Assembly: GCA_019747815.1 (NCBI GenBank)
Contig: JAIEQJ010000035.1
Coordinates: 62,001 to 126,000, forward strand
Source of the DNA: Hyphomonadaceae bacterium
GTDB lineage: Bacteria > Pseudomonadota > Alphaproteobacteria > Rhizobiales > Hyphomicrobiaceae
Reading direction: 5' to 3'
DNA: 64,000 nt
Shown here: positions 46,951-58,488 of the stretch, piece by piece
Numbering within the stretch: position 1 is the first letter of the stretch
Layout: every line of letters starts with the position of its first letter
Made by a program: the position numbers and the translations under genes
The notes under the pieces: generated by a model
Databases searched by the model: none
Seen by the model: the letters and a program-made list of their open reading frames with translations, nothing else
What the model was told of the DNA's origin: nothing

Positions 46951-48462
46951 TCACGAGCGTTTGTTGCGCCCGAAAAAGACCGGCAGATCAACCCGTTCCT
47001 CAACGGCGCGAGGAGTCGTGCCGTTAGCTGCGTGGGCTGAGCTTCTGTCGGCGCGATGTGCCTCGGCGTGCCGCTCGCGGCCACCACCTGTCAGCCGCTG
47101 CAGGAGGCCCGGCCGGCGCGCCGGCGCGCTGGCGTGTTGCGGATACATGGGCGAGAGCTTGTCCACAGGCCTGCCTGCATCGCCGGCCTTGGCCCAGTAC
47201 TCGCGTTGGGCATGCGGAGGAAAGTCTTCCACAGCAGGCATCGATCCGCGACTGCTGGTGTGCACGCGCTCCTCGGCTTGGTGGGCATAAGCGCTGTCGT
47301 TGGCGCCAGCCCTTCCCTCCCTTATGACCACATCGCCGGGCGCCTGCCAAATGTCGCGCCGCGGGTGGCTTTGTGCGGCCGGAGCGTCCGGATGGCTGTA
47401 ATCGATCGCCTCTGAAAGGCGGTCGCGAAAATCCCGGCCGGCGTGCGCGTCAGCGGCCGGGGCGGGCCGGCCCTGGGCCGCGAGTGCGTCAGGCTGGGCG
47501 CGGGCCATGCCGGAGGCGACGATCGACATGCGGATGCGGCCCACCAGGCCCTCGTCCAGCGTGGCGCCGAATATGATGTTGGCTTCGGAATCGAGCTGCT
47601 CGCGCACGTAGTCGACGGCATCGTGCACCTCAAAGAGCGTCAGGTCGCTGCCGCCGCTGATGGACAGCAGCAAGCTCTTGGCGCCTCTGAGCGTGACATC
47701 GTCGAGCAGCGGATTGACGACCGCCGCCCGCGCAGCATCCACCGCGCGCTGTTCGCCGGACGCCTCGCCGGTCCCCATCATGGCCGTGCCCATCCCGCTC
47801 AAGACCGATTTCACGTCGGCCAGATCGAGGTTGATGAGACCCTCCTTGACCACCAGATCGACGATGCAGGCAACGCCCGAATAGAGCACCCGGTCGGCCA
47901 GCACGAAGGCCTCGGTGAAGGGCGTCCGGTCGTTGGCGACCTTGAAGAGGTTCTGATTGGGAATGACGAGCAGCGTATCGACATGCCGCTTGAGCTCGGA
48001 AATGCCGGCCTCCGCCACGCGCATGCGGCGCTTGCCTTCGAACGTGAACGGCTTGGTGACAACCGCAACGGTGAGAATGCCGAACTCCTTGGCCACGCGC
48101 GCGATCACGGAGGCGGCGCCGGTGCCCGTGCCGCCGCCCATCCCCGCAGCGATGAACACCATGTGCGCACCCGCAAGGGCGGCGCGTATTTCCTCCAGCG
48201 CCTCTTCCGCCGCGGCCTCGCCGATCTCGGGCTTGGCGCCGGCCCCGATGCCTTCCGTGAGGCGGGCGCCGAGCTGGATGCGGTGCTCTGCCCCGGACAC
48301 CGAAAGCGCCTGGGCGTCGGTGTTGGCGACGATGAACGTGACGCCCGTGAGGCCGGTGGCCAGCATGTTGTTCACGGCGTTGCCGCCACCCCCGCCCACG
48401 CCGATGACGACGATGCGCGGCTTCAGGTCCGCATACTTAGACGCTTGCATCTTCGTATCCAT
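46951..48462 (-). CDS. ftsZ: Cell division protein FtsZ
   Basis: This 503-residue tubulin-like GTPase forms the Z ring. It has GVGGGGGNAVNNM, the tubulin signature GGGTGTGAA and the NLDLADVK T7-loop region. A long variable linker (about 320-490) is rich in Ala, Arg and His. The C-terminal peptide is VDLPVFFGRNKRS, which keeps the D-[IL]-P-x-F core but is diverged from the usual DIPAFLRRQ. It lies 9 bases after ftsA. Confidence 0.96.
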   Translation of the reverse strand: MDTKMQASKYADLKPRIVVIGVGGGGGNAVNNMLATGLTGVTFIVANTDAQALSVSGAEHRIQLGARLTEGIGAGAKPEIGEAAAEEALEEIRAALAGAHMVFIAAGMGGGTGTGAASVIARVAKEFGILTVAVVTKPFTFEGKRRMRVAEAGISELKRHVDTLLVIPNQNLFKVANDRTPFTEAFVLADRVLYSGVACIVDLVVKEGLINLDLADVKSVLSGMGTAMMGTGEASGEQRAVDAARAAVVNPLLDDVTLRGAKSLLLSISGGSDLTLFEVHDAVDYVREQLDSEANIIFGATLDEGLVGRIRMSIVASGMARAQPDALAAQGRPAPAADAHAGRDFRDRLSEAIDYSHPDAPAAQSHPRRDIWQAPGDVVIREGRAGANDSAYAHQAEERVHTSSRGSMPAVEDFPPHAQREYWAKAGDAGRPVDKLSPMYPQHASAPARRPGLLQRLTGGGRERHAEAHRADRSSAHAANGTTPRAVEERVDLPVFFGRNKRS

Positions 48463-48471
48463 GACTGGTCC

Positions 48472-49752
48472 TCAGAAGCCCTTCCGCAGCCACTGTCCGA
48501 CGCGTTCCAGATAGCTTGGCCCTTCGACGATGGCCGGGCCCGTTGCCCTGCGAATTCCTGCGCCAGGGTCGAATGCAATCTGGGCGAGGCCGACCGCCGT
48601 CGAAAACACCGGTGTGCACCACTCCGGCGACAGTCCGGCCGCCGGCTGCAGTTGTGCAATGCGTACCGGCCGCGCCAGAATGCGCTCGGCAAACGTGCTC
48701 AAGCCCGGCAGCAGACTTCCCCCGCCCGTCAGCACAACGCTGTGCGCCGCAAGGTGACCGGCGCCTGAACGTTCGATCCGCTCGGCGATGTGGCTTAGCA
48801 GATCGGTCACGCGGTTGCTGACGATGCCGTGGATGCGTGCCTTGGGGGTCTGATGCAGGCTCGGCTCCTCCTCCCCAACGAGGGTATAGGCAACCATTTC
48901 CTGATCTTCCGATGCAGCACCCGCCAGTGTGCCATAAAGCGTTTTGATTCGCTCGGCTTGGTCGAAGGGAGTCGACAAGGCTCGGGCGATGTCGAAAGTC
49001 ACGTGCTGGCCGCCCACGGCCACAGTGTCGACCGTGTGCAACCGGCCGGCGGAGAAGATCGACAGCGTGGTTGCCCCCGCTCCCATGTCGATGCACACAG
49101 CGCCGGCGCGGCGTTCCTCCTCATTGGTGGAGCCAAGGCCGCTGGCATAGGGCGCAGGCGCCGCTCCCACGGCATTGAACCCCGCCCGCTCAACCACGTT
49201 GAGCAGGCTGCGCAGCGGCGCATCGTCCACGGTGATCGCGTGCAGGTTTGCCGCCAGCGTCGCGCCGGTCATGCCGAGCGGATTGGAGGTCCGCGTCGAA
49301 TCATCGAGCTGGTAGCCAAGGTGATTGAGGTGCAAAAGCGTGCCGCCGTCACGCTCGGCATACCGGCGACCTGCCGTCAACAGCCGCTCGATGTGGGTGC
49401 TGTCGACGGGGTTGCCTTCGATACGTGTGTCGGCCGCAAACGTGCGCGACTTCAGCCGCCCGCAGGTCACGGCAAGTATGATGTCATCAACGGTCACGCC
49501 GGCCATCTGCTCGGCCTGCATGACGGCTGAACGTGCGGCCTGTTCGGCACCGTCATGATCGATGACCACGCCCGCCTTCAGGCCCCGCGAAGGTTTGCAA
49601 CCGAAGCCGAGAATGCGCACGCCCTCGCGCCGCCACGCCCCGCCGCCCTTTCGCTCGGGTGCAGAGACAATGATGCAGGCGGTCTTGCTGGTGCCGATGT
49701 CCAGCACGCCGATGGCGTTGATCTGCTTGGCAGCGGCGGATCGCGTCAGCAC
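48472..49752 (-). CDS. ftsA: Cell division protein FtsA
   Basis: This 426-residue actin-like protein tethers FtsZ to the membrane. It has GVLDIGTSKTACII (phosphate 1), the 1C domain, CIDMGAGATTLSIF (phosphate 2) and VVLTGGGSLLPGL (adenosine loop). The C-terminal amphipathic helix YLERVGQWLRKGF is the membrane anchor. Upstream, where ftsQ is normally found, there is only a 142-base spacer before ddl. Confidence 0.95.
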   Translation of the reverse strand: MLTRSAAAKQINAIGVLDIGTSKTACIIVSAPERKGGGAWRREGVRILGFGCKPSRGLKAGVVIDHDGAEQAARSAVMQAEQMAGVTVDDIILAVTCGRLKSRTFAADTRIEGNPVDSTHIERLLTAGRRYAERDGGTLLHLNHLGYQLDDSTRTSNPLGMTGATLAANLHAITVDDAPLRSLLNVVERAGFNAVGAAPAPYASGLGSTNEEERRAGAVCIDMGAGATTLSIFSAGRLHTVDTVAVGGQHVTFDIARALSTPFDQAERIKTLYGTLAGAASEDQEMVAYTLVGEEEPSLHQTPKARIHGIVSNRVTDLLSHIAERIERSGAGHLAAHSVVLTGGGSLLPGLSTFAERILARPVRIAQLQPAAGLSPEWCTPVFSTAVGLAQIAFDPGAGIRRATGPAIVEGPSYLERVGQWLRKGF

Positions 49753-49894
49753 GTGCGGCGGCTCCTCGCTTGTGCGATCTGCGCTGGCAAAAGAATCGGC
49801 AACGGGACGAGACGTGGGCTAGTGGCCGGAGCCGCAAAGACCAGGTGGGGCGCTGGCGGACTTTCCGCCCGCCACCGAGTGCCCGGCCGCGGTC

Positions 49895-50845
49895 CTATCT
49901 GTTGCAACTCGCCTCCTCCACCATCCAGCTCACCAGCTCGGCAAACGAGAGCCCGGCGTGTGCCGCCAGCTCCGGAACGAGCGATGTCTGCGTCATGCCG
50001 GGCTGCGTATTAACCTCGAGACAGTACACTTGGCCTGAGCCGCCGGGCGTGTCGTCGAAGCGGAAATCCGCTCGGGAAACCCCCCTGCAGCCCAATGCTT
50101 TATGAGCCATCAAGGTTAACTTCTGCACCAATTCGTAAACATTTGATGAAATCGGCGCCGGCAGCAGGTGGCGCGAGCCTCCGGGCGCGTATTTCGATTC
50201 ATAGTTGTAGAAGCCAAGCGTCGCGGCCGGCACGATCTCGATGACACCAAGCGTCCGGTCGCCCATGACGGCGCAGGTCAGCTCGCGGCCGGGAATGAAG
50301 CGCTCCGCAAGCAATTCATCCCCGTGGGTCCAGCCCGGGTCGGTCAGCTCCTGTGGCGGATGCCTGTGGTCCTCGCGGATGATGAAGACGCCGACGCTTG
50401 AGCCTTCGGTCACAGGCTTCAAAACATAGGGGCGGGCCAGCACGTGCGCCCTTGCGGCCTCCGTGCGGGACACGACCTTGCCCTCGGCCACCGGAACGCC
50501 GGCCGCGCGCATCACCTCCTTGGCGCGTTCCTTGTGCATGGCCAACGCAGAGGCCAGCACGCCCGAATGCGTGTAGGGGATGCCGAGCAATTCGAGCACA
50601 CCCTGCACACAGCCGTCCTCGCCCCAGCGGCCGTGCAAGGCGTTGAAGCAGACGTCGGGCCTGATCGGGCGGAGCTGGTCGGCCAACTCCCGTCCGGCGT
50701 CGACGCGCGTCACCCTATAGCCGGCGCTTTCCAGTGCCTCGGCGCACGCCTTGCCCGAGTCGAGACTGACCTCGCGTTCGGCGGACAGACCGCCCATCAG
50801 AACGACGACGTGATTGAACCGGCGTGCAGGATTGGATGCGCTCAT
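49895..50845 (-). CDS. ddl: D-alanine-D-alanine ligase
   Basis: This 316-residue ATP-grasp enzyme makes the D-Ala-D-Ala dipeptide. It has [41 protein letters not shown] and [17 protein letters not shown]. The ATG at 50845 overlaps the murB stop by 4 bases. Open sequence upstream of this start in the same frame is part of murB read out of frame. Confidence 0.95.
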   Translation of the reverse strand: MSASNPARRFNHVVVLMGGLSAEREVSLDSGKACAEALESAGYRVTRVDAGRELADQLRPIRPDVCFNALHGRWGEDGCVQGVLELLGIPYTHSGVLASALAMHKERAKEVMRAAGVPVAEGKVVSRTEAARAHVLARPYVLKPVTEGSSVGVFIIREDHRHPPQELTDPGWTHGDELLAERFIPGRELTCAVMGDRTLGVIEIVPAATLGFYNYESKYAPGGSRHLLPAPISSNVYELVQKLTLMAHKALGCRGVSRADFRFDDTPGGSGQVYCLEVNTQPGMTQTSLVPELAAHAGLSFAELVSWMVEEASCNR

Positions 50846-51807
50846 TGCGTCAGGGCCTCCGCGAGTGCCTCGCCCGTGGGCCTGCCTTCGACAGGCAGCC
50901 CGAGCCGAATGATCTCCCATTGCAACGCGATGCCGGACGTTGCCTTGACACGGGCGCGCACCGTCTCGCCCAGGCGCTCGATGTCCTCGCCCGAGGCGTT
51001 GCGGTCGTTGATCAGGAAGTTGCAGTGCATTTCGGAGACCTTGGCGCCGCCGACGCGCAAGCCCCGGCAGCCCGCGGCGTCGATCAGCTTCCAGGCGCTG
51101 GAGCCTGGCGGGTTCTTGAAGGTGGAGCCTCCGGTGCGTTCCTTGATCGGCTGGTTGGCCTCGCGATAGTCGGCGACCTCGCCCATCTCCTTGAGGATCT
51201 CGGCCTTGTCGCCGGGCGTGCCCTGGTAGAGCGCCTCGGTGAAGATCCAGTCCGGCGGCGCCCCGCAGTGGCGGTAGCTGAAATTCATGTCCTCCAGCGC
51301 CAGCACGTGCGTATTGCCCTGGCGGTCGACGGCATGGGCCTGGACGAGCACGTCCTTGGTCTCGCGGCCGTGCGCACCCGCATTCATGCGCAGCGCGCCG
51401 CCCACCGCACCGGGAATCCCGCGATAGAAGGCGAGCCCGGACAGGGCAGCATCGGCCGCCGCCCGCGCCAGCTTGGTGTCGGGAACCGCCGCGCCGGCGC
51501 GCAGGCGGTGCCTGGGCTCGACCGCAATGTCCGAGAAGCCGCGGCCCAGGCGGATGACGATGCCCGGCACACCACCGTCGCGCACCAGCAGGTTGGAGCC
51601 GAGGCCGATCACGAACACTGGAAGGTCCGCCGGAATGCCGCGCAGGAAATAGGCGAGATCGGCGGGATCGGCCGGCGTGAACAGCACCTGCGCCGGCCCG
51701 CCGACGCGGAACCATGTGATGTCGGCCAACGCCTGACTGGCAACCAGCCGGCCACGCAGATCAGGCAGTGCCGCTGCGAGCTCCGTTGCCAGATCGGGAA
51801 AGCTCAC
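50842..51807 (-). CDS. murB: UDP-N-acetylenolpyruvoylglucosamine reductase
   Basis: The 321-residue flavoprotein makes UDP-MurNAc. It has [29 protein letters not shown] for FAD binding, [22 protein letters not shown] and [10 protein letters not shown]. The start is the GTG at 51807 within the GTGA overlap with the murC stop, so translation is coupled on both sides. Confidence 0.94.
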   Translation of the reverse strand: MSFPDLATELAAALPDLRGRLVASQALADITWFRVGGPAQVLFTPADPADLAYFLRGIPADLPVFVIGLGSNLLVRDGGVPGIVIRLGRGFSDIAVEPRHRLRAGAAVPDTKLARAAADAALSGLAFYRGIPGAVGGALRMNAGAHGRETKDVLVQAHAVDRQGNTHVLALEDMNFSYRHCGAPPDWIFTEALYQGTPGDKAEILKEMGEVADYREANQPIKERTGGSTFKNPPGSSAWKLIDAAGCRGLRVGGAKVSEMHCNFLINDRNASGEDIERLGETVRARVKATSGIALQWEIIRLGLPVEGRPTGEALAEALTQ

Positions 51808-53240
51808 CGCGTTCCTCCCACCCGCAGGGGCTCGGCGGCGAGCCATTCGGGAAGCGCGTACGCCCATTCGGTGCTGTTGCCCGCGCCCAGACAGATGACC
51901 ATGTCGCCGGAAGCTGCAAAGCGCCGCAGCATCGGCACCAGATCCCGCTCGCTGTCGACGGTCGTGACGCTGCGATGCCCGGTCGAGCGGACGGCCTCGG
52001 CGAGCGACACGTGGTCGACGCCTTCGATGGGCAGCTCTCCCGCCGAATACATGGGCGTGAGGACGACATTGTCGGCATCCTTGAAGCAGGCGGCGAACTC
52101 GTCGAACAGGTCGCGCACGCGCGTATAGCGATGCGGCTCAACGACGGCGATGACGCGGCCATGCGCCCCGGCCCGTGCCGCCTTTAGCACAGCGGCGATC
52201 TCCACCGGGTGGTGACCGTAGTCGTCGTAGATGGCGACGCCGTTCCAGGTGCCGGTGAGCTGGAAGCGGCGCTTGACGCCGGAGAAGCTCGCCATCGCCC
52301 TGCGGATCGTGTCGTCGGCGAGGCCCGCCTCGCTCGCCGCCGCGATCGCTGCCAGCGCATTGAGCGCATTGTGGTGGCCGGGCAGCGGCACCGTCCAGCC
52401 GCGCAACGTGCGCTGGCCGCCGCGCACGCGTTGGCTGAGCTCGGCGTCGAACACGGTCTTGCCGCCGTCGACCTGGGCGGACTTCAGCACCAAGTCGGCG
52501 GTCTTGGCGGTGCCGTATGTCAGCAACCTGCGACCGTCGCGCCTGAGCTCCAAGCGCTCGATCATGCCGGCGACGATGGGATGATCGATGCAGGCAACCG
52601 CCAGGCCGTAGAAGGGAATGTTGCGGAAGAAGGCCTCGAACTCCCGGTGCATGTTGTCGACGGTCTTGAAATGATCGAGATGCTCGGGGTCGATGTTGGT
52701 GACGACGCCGATCTGGGTCGGGATCTTGATGAACGTGCCGTCGGATTCATCGGCTTCTACGATCATCCACGGGCCTTCGCCGCGGCGCGCGTTGGAGCCC
52801 CAGTCGTTGATGATGCCGCCGGTAATCACCGTGGGATCGAGGCCGCCCGCGTTGAAGAGATGCGCGATCAGCGAGGTGGTGGTGGTCTTGCCGTGCGTGC
52901 CGGTGACGGACACCGTCGCATAGAGGCGCATCAGCTCGGCCAGAATTTCGGCGCGGCGGATGATGGGCAGGCCCTTGGCGCGCGCCGCCTCCAGCTCGGG
53001 GTTGCCCTTCTTCACCGCAGTGGAGATGACGACGTAGTGCGCTCCCACCAGATTGATCGGATCGTGTCCGACGAACACGCGGATACCCTTGGCGCGCAGG
53101 CGCTTGACGTTGGCGCTCTCCTTTTGATCGCTGCCCTGCACCGTATAGCCCTTGGCATGCATGATCTCGGCGATGGCGCTCATGCCAATGCCGCCGATGC
53201 CGAGGATGTGCACGGGGCCGATGTTCAGGGGCATCTGCAT
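51804..53240 (-). CDS. murC: UDP-N-acetylmuramate-L-alanine ligase
   Basis: The 478-residue Mur ligase adds L-Ala to UDP-MurNAc. It has [15 protein letters not shown] at the N-terminus, the P-loop [20 protein letters not shown], and DYGHHPVEI in the C-terminal domain. The ATG at 53240 follows a GAGGG site. It is translationally coupled to murB. Confidence 0.95.
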   Translation of the reverse strand: MQMPLNIGPVHILGIGGIGMSAIAEIMHAKGYTVQGSDQKESANVKRLRAKGIRVFVGHDPINLVGAHYVVISTAVKKGNPELEAARAKGLPIIRRAEILAELMRLYATVSVTGTHGKTTTTSLIAHLFNAGGLDPTVITGGIINDWGSNARRGEGPWMIVEADESDGTFIKIPTQIGVVTNIDPEHLDHFKTVDNMHREFEAFFRNIPFYGLAVACIDHPIVAGMIERLELRRDGRRLLTYGTAKTADLVLKSAQVDGGKTVFDAELSQRVRGGQRTLRGWTVPLPGHHNALNALAAIAAASEAGLADDTIRRAMASFSGVKRRFQLTGTWNGVAIYDDYGHHPVEIAAVLKAARAGAHGRVIAVVEPHRYTRVRDLFDEFAACFKDADNVVLTPMYSAGELPIEGVDHVSLAEAVRSTGHRSVTTVDSERDLVPMLRRFAASGDMVICLGAGNSTEWAYALPEWLAAEPLRVGGTR

Positions 53241-53290
53241 GCGTCGTCTTTCCCTCGCTGGCCGCGCATGGCCGAAACTATTGCCGGACC

Positions 53291-54412
53291 TTACGTGCTT
53301 CGTGGCCGCTGGCCTATCAGCTCCTCGACGAGATCGGCAAGGCGGCTGACCGCATCGGGGCGGCCTTGAGCTTTGGCTGCCGCTGCCGCTTGCATCAGGG
53401 TTTCGGGCGATGCCAGCAGGCGGCCGATGGCCTGACCGAGAATGGCGGCCGTCAGGTCCTTCTGCTCCATGCACCAAGCCCCCCCTGATTCGGCAAGCCG
53501 GCGCGCGTTCTGGAGCTGATCGTTGTCGATCGCGTGTGGCAGCGGGACCAGTATCGCCGGGCGCCCCATCACCGCAAGCTCCGCGACCGTGGAGGCCCCG
53601 GACCGGCCGATAACAAGATGGGCCTTTGCCATCTCATCGGGCAAGTTGGCAAAGAACGTCGCCAGATGCGCGCGCACATGGGCCGCCTCATAGGCCGCCT
53701 CCACGCGTTTCATGTCCTCCTCGCGGCATTGCTGCACCACGAACAGGTTGGCCTTGATCTCATCCGGCAGCAGGGCGACCGCGGGCGGCACCGCGTCGGC
53801 GAAATAGCGGGCGCCCTGGCTGCCGCCGAAGACCAGGAGCGAGAAGGGCCCGCCTGGATGCGGCGGCCGATAGCTCTGCGTTGCCCAGTCGATCACCTGG
53901 TCGCGCACCGGATTGCCGGTGACGCGGGACTTGGCGAGCGCGCGCCCGTTGAGGAACTTGGTGTTTTCATACGACGTGGCGACCGCGCTCACATGCTTGG
54001 CAAGCGTGCGATTGGCGCGGCCGAGCACCGCGTTCTGCTCGTGCAGGGCGGTCGGGATCTGGCGCAATCGCGCGGCGACCAGCGGGGGAAAGCACGGATA
54101 GCCGCCGAAGCCGACCACGGCGCCCGGCTTCACATCGCCCAGCAGCATGAACGAGGCGGCGATGCCGCGCGTGAGCATCCAGGCCGTCCGCCCTGCCTCC
54201 AGAATCGCACGCCCCGCGAAGGTGGCCGACGGGACGCGATAAATCGCGCGCGCCGGAAAGCTTGTGCCGTAGCGATCGCCGCGCATGTCGGTGACGAGAT
54301 CAACGGCAATGGCGCGCCGGCCAAGCTCCTGCGCCAGCGCGAAGGCCGGAAACAGGTGGCCGCCCGTTCCGCCGGCGGCGAGCATGACAGAAGGGGGGGT
54401 CACAGAGGCCAT
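53291..54412 (-). CDS. murG: UDP-GlcNAc:lipid I N-acetylglucosaminyltransferase
   Basis: The 373-residue peripheral membrane GT28 enzyme converts lipid I to lipid II. It has AAGGTGGHLFPA, HEQNAVLGRANR, VFGGSQGAR and the donor-site GRSGASTVAEL. Upstream, where ftsW normally precedes murG, only 112 bases separate it from murD. Confidence 0.95.
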   Translation of the reverse strand: MASVTPPSVMLAAGGTGGHLFPAFALAQELGRRAIAVDLVTDMRGDRYGTSFPARAIYRVPSATFAGRAILEAGRTAWMLTRGIAASFMLLGDVKPGAVVGFGGYPCFPPLVAARLRQIPTALHEQNAVLGRANRTLAKHVSAVATSYENTKFLNGRALAKSRVTGNPVRDQVIDWATQSYRPPHPGGPFSLLVFGGSQGARYFADAVPPAVALLPDEIKANLFVVQQCREEDMKRVEAAYEAAHVRAHLATFFANLPDEMAKAHLVIGRSGASTVAELAVMGRPAILVPLPHAIDNDQLQNARRLAESGGAWCMEQKDLTAAILGQAIGRLLASPETLMQAAAAAKAQGRPDAVSRLADLVEELIGQRPRST

Positions 54413-54524
54413 GTCGGGTGCTGTCGCATCATGGCCGTGTAGGGCCGAAAGCAGGCTTTTTCACGCATTTCTTAAGGGCAAATGGCTGCCTTTGCCTCGC
54501 ATTTCAGGTCCTGAGACGTCGGCA

Positions 54525-55940
54525 TCATGTCCGCCCCTGCTGCCGCAGCTCAATGTCGGGCAGCTTTTCCACCAAGGCGCGGAAGGCCTCGCCGCGAACC
54601 TCGAAATTGCGATACTGGTCGAAAGAGGCACAGGCGGGTGAAAGCAGCACCACCGGCTGCGTGGCGGCGCTCGCCGACGCATCGCGAGCGGCCGCGGCAA
54701 CAGCCAGATCCAGGGTGCCGCAGCGCTCGAACGCCACCTTGCCCGTAAGGGTGGCGGCAAACTCCTCCGTCGCCTCGCCGATCAGATAAGCTCTGGCAAT
54801 GCGCGGGAAAAATGGTGCGAGCGCGGTGATGCCACCTTGCTTGGGTTTGCCGCCCAGGATCCAGAAAATATCGTGGTTGAACGCGGCCAGCGCGGTGGCG
54901 GCACTGTCGGCATTGGTGGCCTTGCTGTCGTTGATGAAGAGCGTGGCGCCCATTCGGCCCAGCTCCTCCAGGCGATGCGGCAGGCCGGGAAAGGTCGCGA
55001 GCGCGGCAGCCACCTGCTGCGGCGTGACGCTAAGATGCATCGCGGCCGCGCTGGCGGCGAGTGCGTTCTGAATGTTGTGCTGGCCGCGCAGCGCAGCGAT
55101 GCCGGCAAGGTCGGCGAAATGGCCGAGCGGGCCCGTCCACGGCGCGCGGGCGATGAGGCCGCTGCCGTTGGCGTACCAGCCATACGAGACGAGCGTGCGG
55201 GCCGAGACGATATCAACCCAGGTGCGGTTGGCGAGCCGGAGGCGCTCCGAGATATCGCGGCACCAGTCGTCGTCATCGCCGACGATGGGATGCTTTGCCT
55301 CCTGCACCAGCCGCGCCTTGAGGTCGGCGTAATGCTCCATGGTGCCGTGGCGGTCGAGGTGGTCGGGCGACACGTTGAGCAGGATGCCGACTGTGGGCGC
55401 AAGCGTCGGTGTCAGCTCGATCTGATAAGAGGACACTTCCACCACGTGCGTGCGGTGCTGCGCCGGCGGCTGCAGCGCCAGGATGGCGGTGCCGATGTTG
55501 CCGCCCATCTCAACATCCCTGCCGGCTTCCCGCAGAATATGTGCAACCAGGGCCGTGGTCGTCGATTTGCCGTTTGTGCCGGTGATGGCGACGACCGGTG
55601 CGTCCGGCACACGCCTGGCCCGCTCACGCATGAACAGCTCGATGTCGCCGATGATCTCGACGCCGGCGGCGCGCGCCTTCTGCACCGCCCAGTGCGGTTC
55701 AGGATGGGTGAGCGGCACGCCCGGTGCCAGCACGAGGGCTGCAAACCGGCTCCAGTCGGCCGCTGCAAGGTCCTCCACCTGGATACCGGCGGCCGCTGCA
55801 ACCTGTCGTCCGGCTGGAGTGTCGTCGGCCGCCACCACCGCAGCGCCGCCGGCCGTCAGGGCGCGGCAGCTCGCCAGGCCGGACAGGCCAAGACCGAGCA
55901 CGGCGACTGCTCGCCCGGCGAAGGTGGTGACTGGTGTCAT
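54525..55940 (-). CDS. murD: UDP-N-acetylmuramoylalanine-D-glutamate ligase
   Basis: The 471-residue Mur ligase adds D-Glu. It has [16 protein letters not shown], the P-loop [21 protein letters not shown] and [11 protein letters not shown]. It starts 25 bases after the mraY stop. Confidence 0.95.
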   Translation of the reverse strand: MTPVTTFAGRAVAVLGLGLSGLASCRALTAGGAAVVAADDTPAGRQVAAAAGIQVEDLAAADWSRFAALVLAPGVPLTHPEPHWAVQKARAAGVEIIGDIELFMRERARRVPDAPVVAITGTNGKSTTTALVAHILREAGRDVEMGGNIGTAILALQPPAQHRTHVVEVSSYQIELTPTLAPTVGILLNVSPDHLDRHGTMEHYADLKARLVQEAKHPIVGDDDDWCRDISERLRLANRTWVDIVSARTLVSYGWYANGSGLIARAPWTGPLGHFADLAGIAALRGQHNIQNALAASAAAMHLSVTPQQVAAALATFPGLPHRLEELGRMGATLFINDSKATNADSAATALAAFNHDIFWILGGKPKQGGITALAPFFPRIARAYLIGEATEEFAATLTGKVAFERCGTLDLAVAAAARDASASAATQPVVLLSPACASFDQYRNFEVRGEAFRALVEKLPDIELRQQGRT

Positions 55941-55965
55941 CGCAGGACCGCCCGGCCGGCCTCCG

Positions 55966-57048
55966 TCACCGCAGTTTCAGCGTGGCCAGCCCGATCAGCG
56001 CCAGCACGACCGAGATGATCCAGAAGCGCACGACGACGGTCGATTCATGCCAGCCTTTCTGCTCGAAATGATGATGCAGCGGGGCCATGCGGAACACGCG
56101 CCGTCCCGTCAGCTTGAACGATGCCACCTGGATGATCACCGAAAGGGTCTCCAGCACGAACAGGCCGCCGACGATGGCCAGCACGATTTCGTGCTTGGTG
56201 GCGACCGCGATGGCGCCAAGCGCGCCTCCCAGCGCCAGAGAGCCGGTATCGCCCATGAAGATCATGGCGGGCGGCGCGTTGAACCACAGGAAGCCGAGGC
56301 CTGCGCCGATGATGGCCCCGCAGATGATGGCCAGCTCGCCCGCGCCCTGGACGTAGTGGATTTGCAGATAGGTGGCGAAGCGGGCATTGCCGGTCAGGTA
56401 GGCGATGAGGCCGAAGGTGCCCGCGGCGATCATCACGGGCACGATCGCAAGCCCGTCGAGGCCGTCGGTGAGATTGACCGCGTTGCCGGCGCCCACGATG
56501 ACGAAGACGCCGATCAGGATGAACAGCGCGCCCAGCGGAATGATCACGGTTTTGAAGAACGGCACCGTCAGTGACGAGGAAAAGCCAGGGCTGCCAAAGC
56601 GCATCACGGCAAACGCGGCAATGCCGGCCACGGCGATCTCGGCGAGCAGCCGCCATTTGCCCGCAAAGCCCGACGTCTTGCCGTTCGTCACCTTGAGATA
56701 GTCGTCGTAAAGGCCGATCGCGCCGAAGCTCAGCGTGACGAACAGCACGATCCAGACGTACCAGTTGGAGAGATTGGCCCACAGCAGCGTTGCCACCGTG
56801 ATGCCGGACAGGATCATGAGGCCGCCCATGGTGGGCGTGCCGCGCTTGGCGAAATGCGTCTGCGGGCCGTCCTCGCGGATAGGCTGGCCCTTGCCCTGCT
56901 TGATGCGCAGCACATCGATGATGGCCGGGCCGAAGAGGAACACGAACAGCAGCGCCGTCATGATGGCCCCGCCGGTGCGGAAGGTGATGTAGCGAAAGAC
57001 GTTGAGCGCATTGATCTGATCGCTCAAGCTCACCAGCTCAAACAGCAT
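55966..57048 (-). CDS. mraY: Phospho-N-acetylmuramoyl-pentapeptide transferase
   Basis: The 360-residue polytopic membrane enzyme makes lipid I on undecaprenyl phosphate. It has about ten membrane helices, the [11 protein letters not shown] loop, [30 protein letters not shown] and APLHHHFE. All are the conserved active-site regions. Confidence 0.96.
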   Translation of the reverse strand: MLFELVSLSDQINALNVFRYITFRTGGAIMTALLFVFLFGPAIIDVLRIKQGKGQPIREDGPQTHFAKRGTPTMGGLMILSGITVATLLWANLSNWYVWIVLFVTLSFGAIGLYDDYLKVTNGKTSGFAGKWRLLAEIAVAGIAAFAVMRFGSPGFSSSLTVPFFKTVIIPLGALFILIGVFVIVGAGNAVNLTDGLDGLAIVPVMIAAGTFGLIAYLTGNARFATYLQIHYVQGAGELAIICGAIIGAGLGFLWFNAPPAMIFMGDTGSLALGGALGAIAVATKHEIVLAIVGGLFVLETLSVIIQVASFKLTGRRVFRMAPLHHHFEQKGWHESTVVVRFWIISVVLALIGLATLKLR

Positions 57049-57078
57049 TCCAAGCCTCCGCTGGGGGCGCAGCCGCCC

Positions 57079-58488
57079 CTAACCGCCAACTTTCGGGAAC
57101 CGCGCCAGCAGAGCCTCAGCCAAGGGCGCCATTCTGCTTGCCAGTGATCCCTTGATCATCACCGTATCGCCGGGCCGCACGGTGTCGAGGAAGACCTGCA
57201 CAAGCTGCGCCGAATCCTGCGCCCACGCGCCCTGCTGGGCTGGTTTGAGATCATCGAAGAGCAGCTTCATCATTGGACCGCAGGCAAGAACCAGATCCAC
57301 ACCGGCGGCGTCAACCGCTTCTTTCAGGCCCCGATGCAAATCGCCGGAAGCATCGCCCAGCTCGAGCATATCGCCCAGCACGGCCACACGGCGCGGGAAA
57401 TCCGCACGCGGCGTAGTGGCCATGGCGGCCAGGGCCGCCCGCATCGAGGCTGGATTGGCGTTGTAGCTCTCGTCGATGAGCAGAATGCGGCCATCGGGCG
57501 CATTGAGCAGCGTGCGCTGGCCGCGGCCCCGGGGCGCGCTGACGCGCGCCAGCGCCGGCAGGCGGCGCATGGCGTCGGCGCCCAGCGTGAGCAGGACCGC
57601 CAGCACCGCGAGCGAATTCTTCACGTAGTGCTCGCCGGGTGCGCCGATGCGATAGGGGAACCGCTGCGATCCCAGTCCGGCGATCACGGACGAGCCCCTG
57701 GCCTCCAGGTTGGCCTGGATGCAGCGCACGTCGGAGGCTTCCGCATAGCCGAAGCTGACCACCTTGGCGCCGATGGCGTCGGCGCGCTCCTTGAGCAGGG
57801 GAAAGTGCGGGTTGTCGTGCGGCAGCACCGCCGTGCCGCCGGGTACCAGGCCTTGCAGGATCTCGGCCTTGGCCTCGGCGATGGCTGCCACCGAGGGAAA
57901 GTACTGCAGATGCACGGGCTCGACCGTGGTGATGACCGCCACATGCGGGCGCACCATCTGCGTCAGCGGCGCGATCTCGCCCGCATGGTTCATGCCGATC
58001 TCGAATATGCCGAACTGAGTTGCCTTCGGCATGCGCGACAGCGTGAGCGGCACGCCCCAATGATTGTTATAGGATTTTTCCGAGGCGTGCGTGGGCCCGG
58101 CGTCCGACAGGCACAGCCGCAGCATCTCCTTGGTGCCGGTCTTGCCGGCACTGCCGGTGACGGCAACGATGCGGGCATTGGTGCGCACACGCGCGGCGCG
58201 GCCGATGGCTTCGAGCGCGGCAAGCGAATCCTCGGTTCGAATCAAGGCGCCGTCGCCCTTGGCTCGGCGGTAGCCCCTGGAGACCAGGGCGGCCGCTGCC
58301 CCCGCCTTGAAGGCGCCGCCGACGAAATCGTGACCATCCCGCTCGGCCTTGAGCGCCACGAACACGTCGCCGGCGCCAAGCGTGCGGGTGTCGATCGAGA
58401 AGCCGGTGATGGGCGCTGCGGGCGTGCCGTCGGCGCGGCCTTCGCTGGCCGCCACCAGCTCGTCCCACTGCCAAAGGGGCTCGGTCAT
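57079..58488 (-). CDS. murF: UDP-MurNAc-tripeptide-D-alanyl-D-alanine ligase
   Basis: The 469-residue Mur ligase adds D-Ala-D-Ala. It has FSIDTRTLGAGDVFVAL, the P-loop GSAGKTGTKEML (TGSxGKTxTK pattern), ASEKSYNNHWGVPL, and IDESYNANPASM. Its start overlaps the murE stop by 4 bases. Confidence 0.95.
   Translation of the reverse strand: MTEPLWQWDELVAASEGRADGTPAAPITGFSIDTRTLGAGDVFVALKAERDGHDFVGGAFKAGAAAALVSRGYRRAKGDGALIRTEDSLAALEAIGRAARVRTNARIVAVTGSAGKTGTKEMLRLCLSDAGPTHASEKSYNNHWGVPLTLSRMPKATQFGIFEIGMNHAGEIAPLTQMVRPHVAVITTVEPVHLQYFPSVAAIAEAKAEILQGLVPGGTAVLPHDNPHFPLLKERADAIGAKVVSFGYAEASDVRCIQANLEARGSSVIAGLGSQRFPYRIGAPGEHYVKNSLAVLAVLLTLGADAMRRLPALARVSAPRGRGQRTLLNAPDGRILLIDESYNANPASMRAALAAMATTPRADFPRRVAVLGDMLELGDASGDLHRGLKEAVDAAGVDLVLACGPMMKLLFDDLKPAQQGAWAQDSAQLVQVFLDTVRPGDTVMIKGSLASRMAPLAEALLARFPKVGG

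Noticed and set aside
49895-51715. A 606-residue frame that would extend ddl upstream
   Set aside because: Everything before 50845 is murB read out of frame; Ddl motifs begin right after the ATG at 50845, which shows the ATGA overlap with murB.
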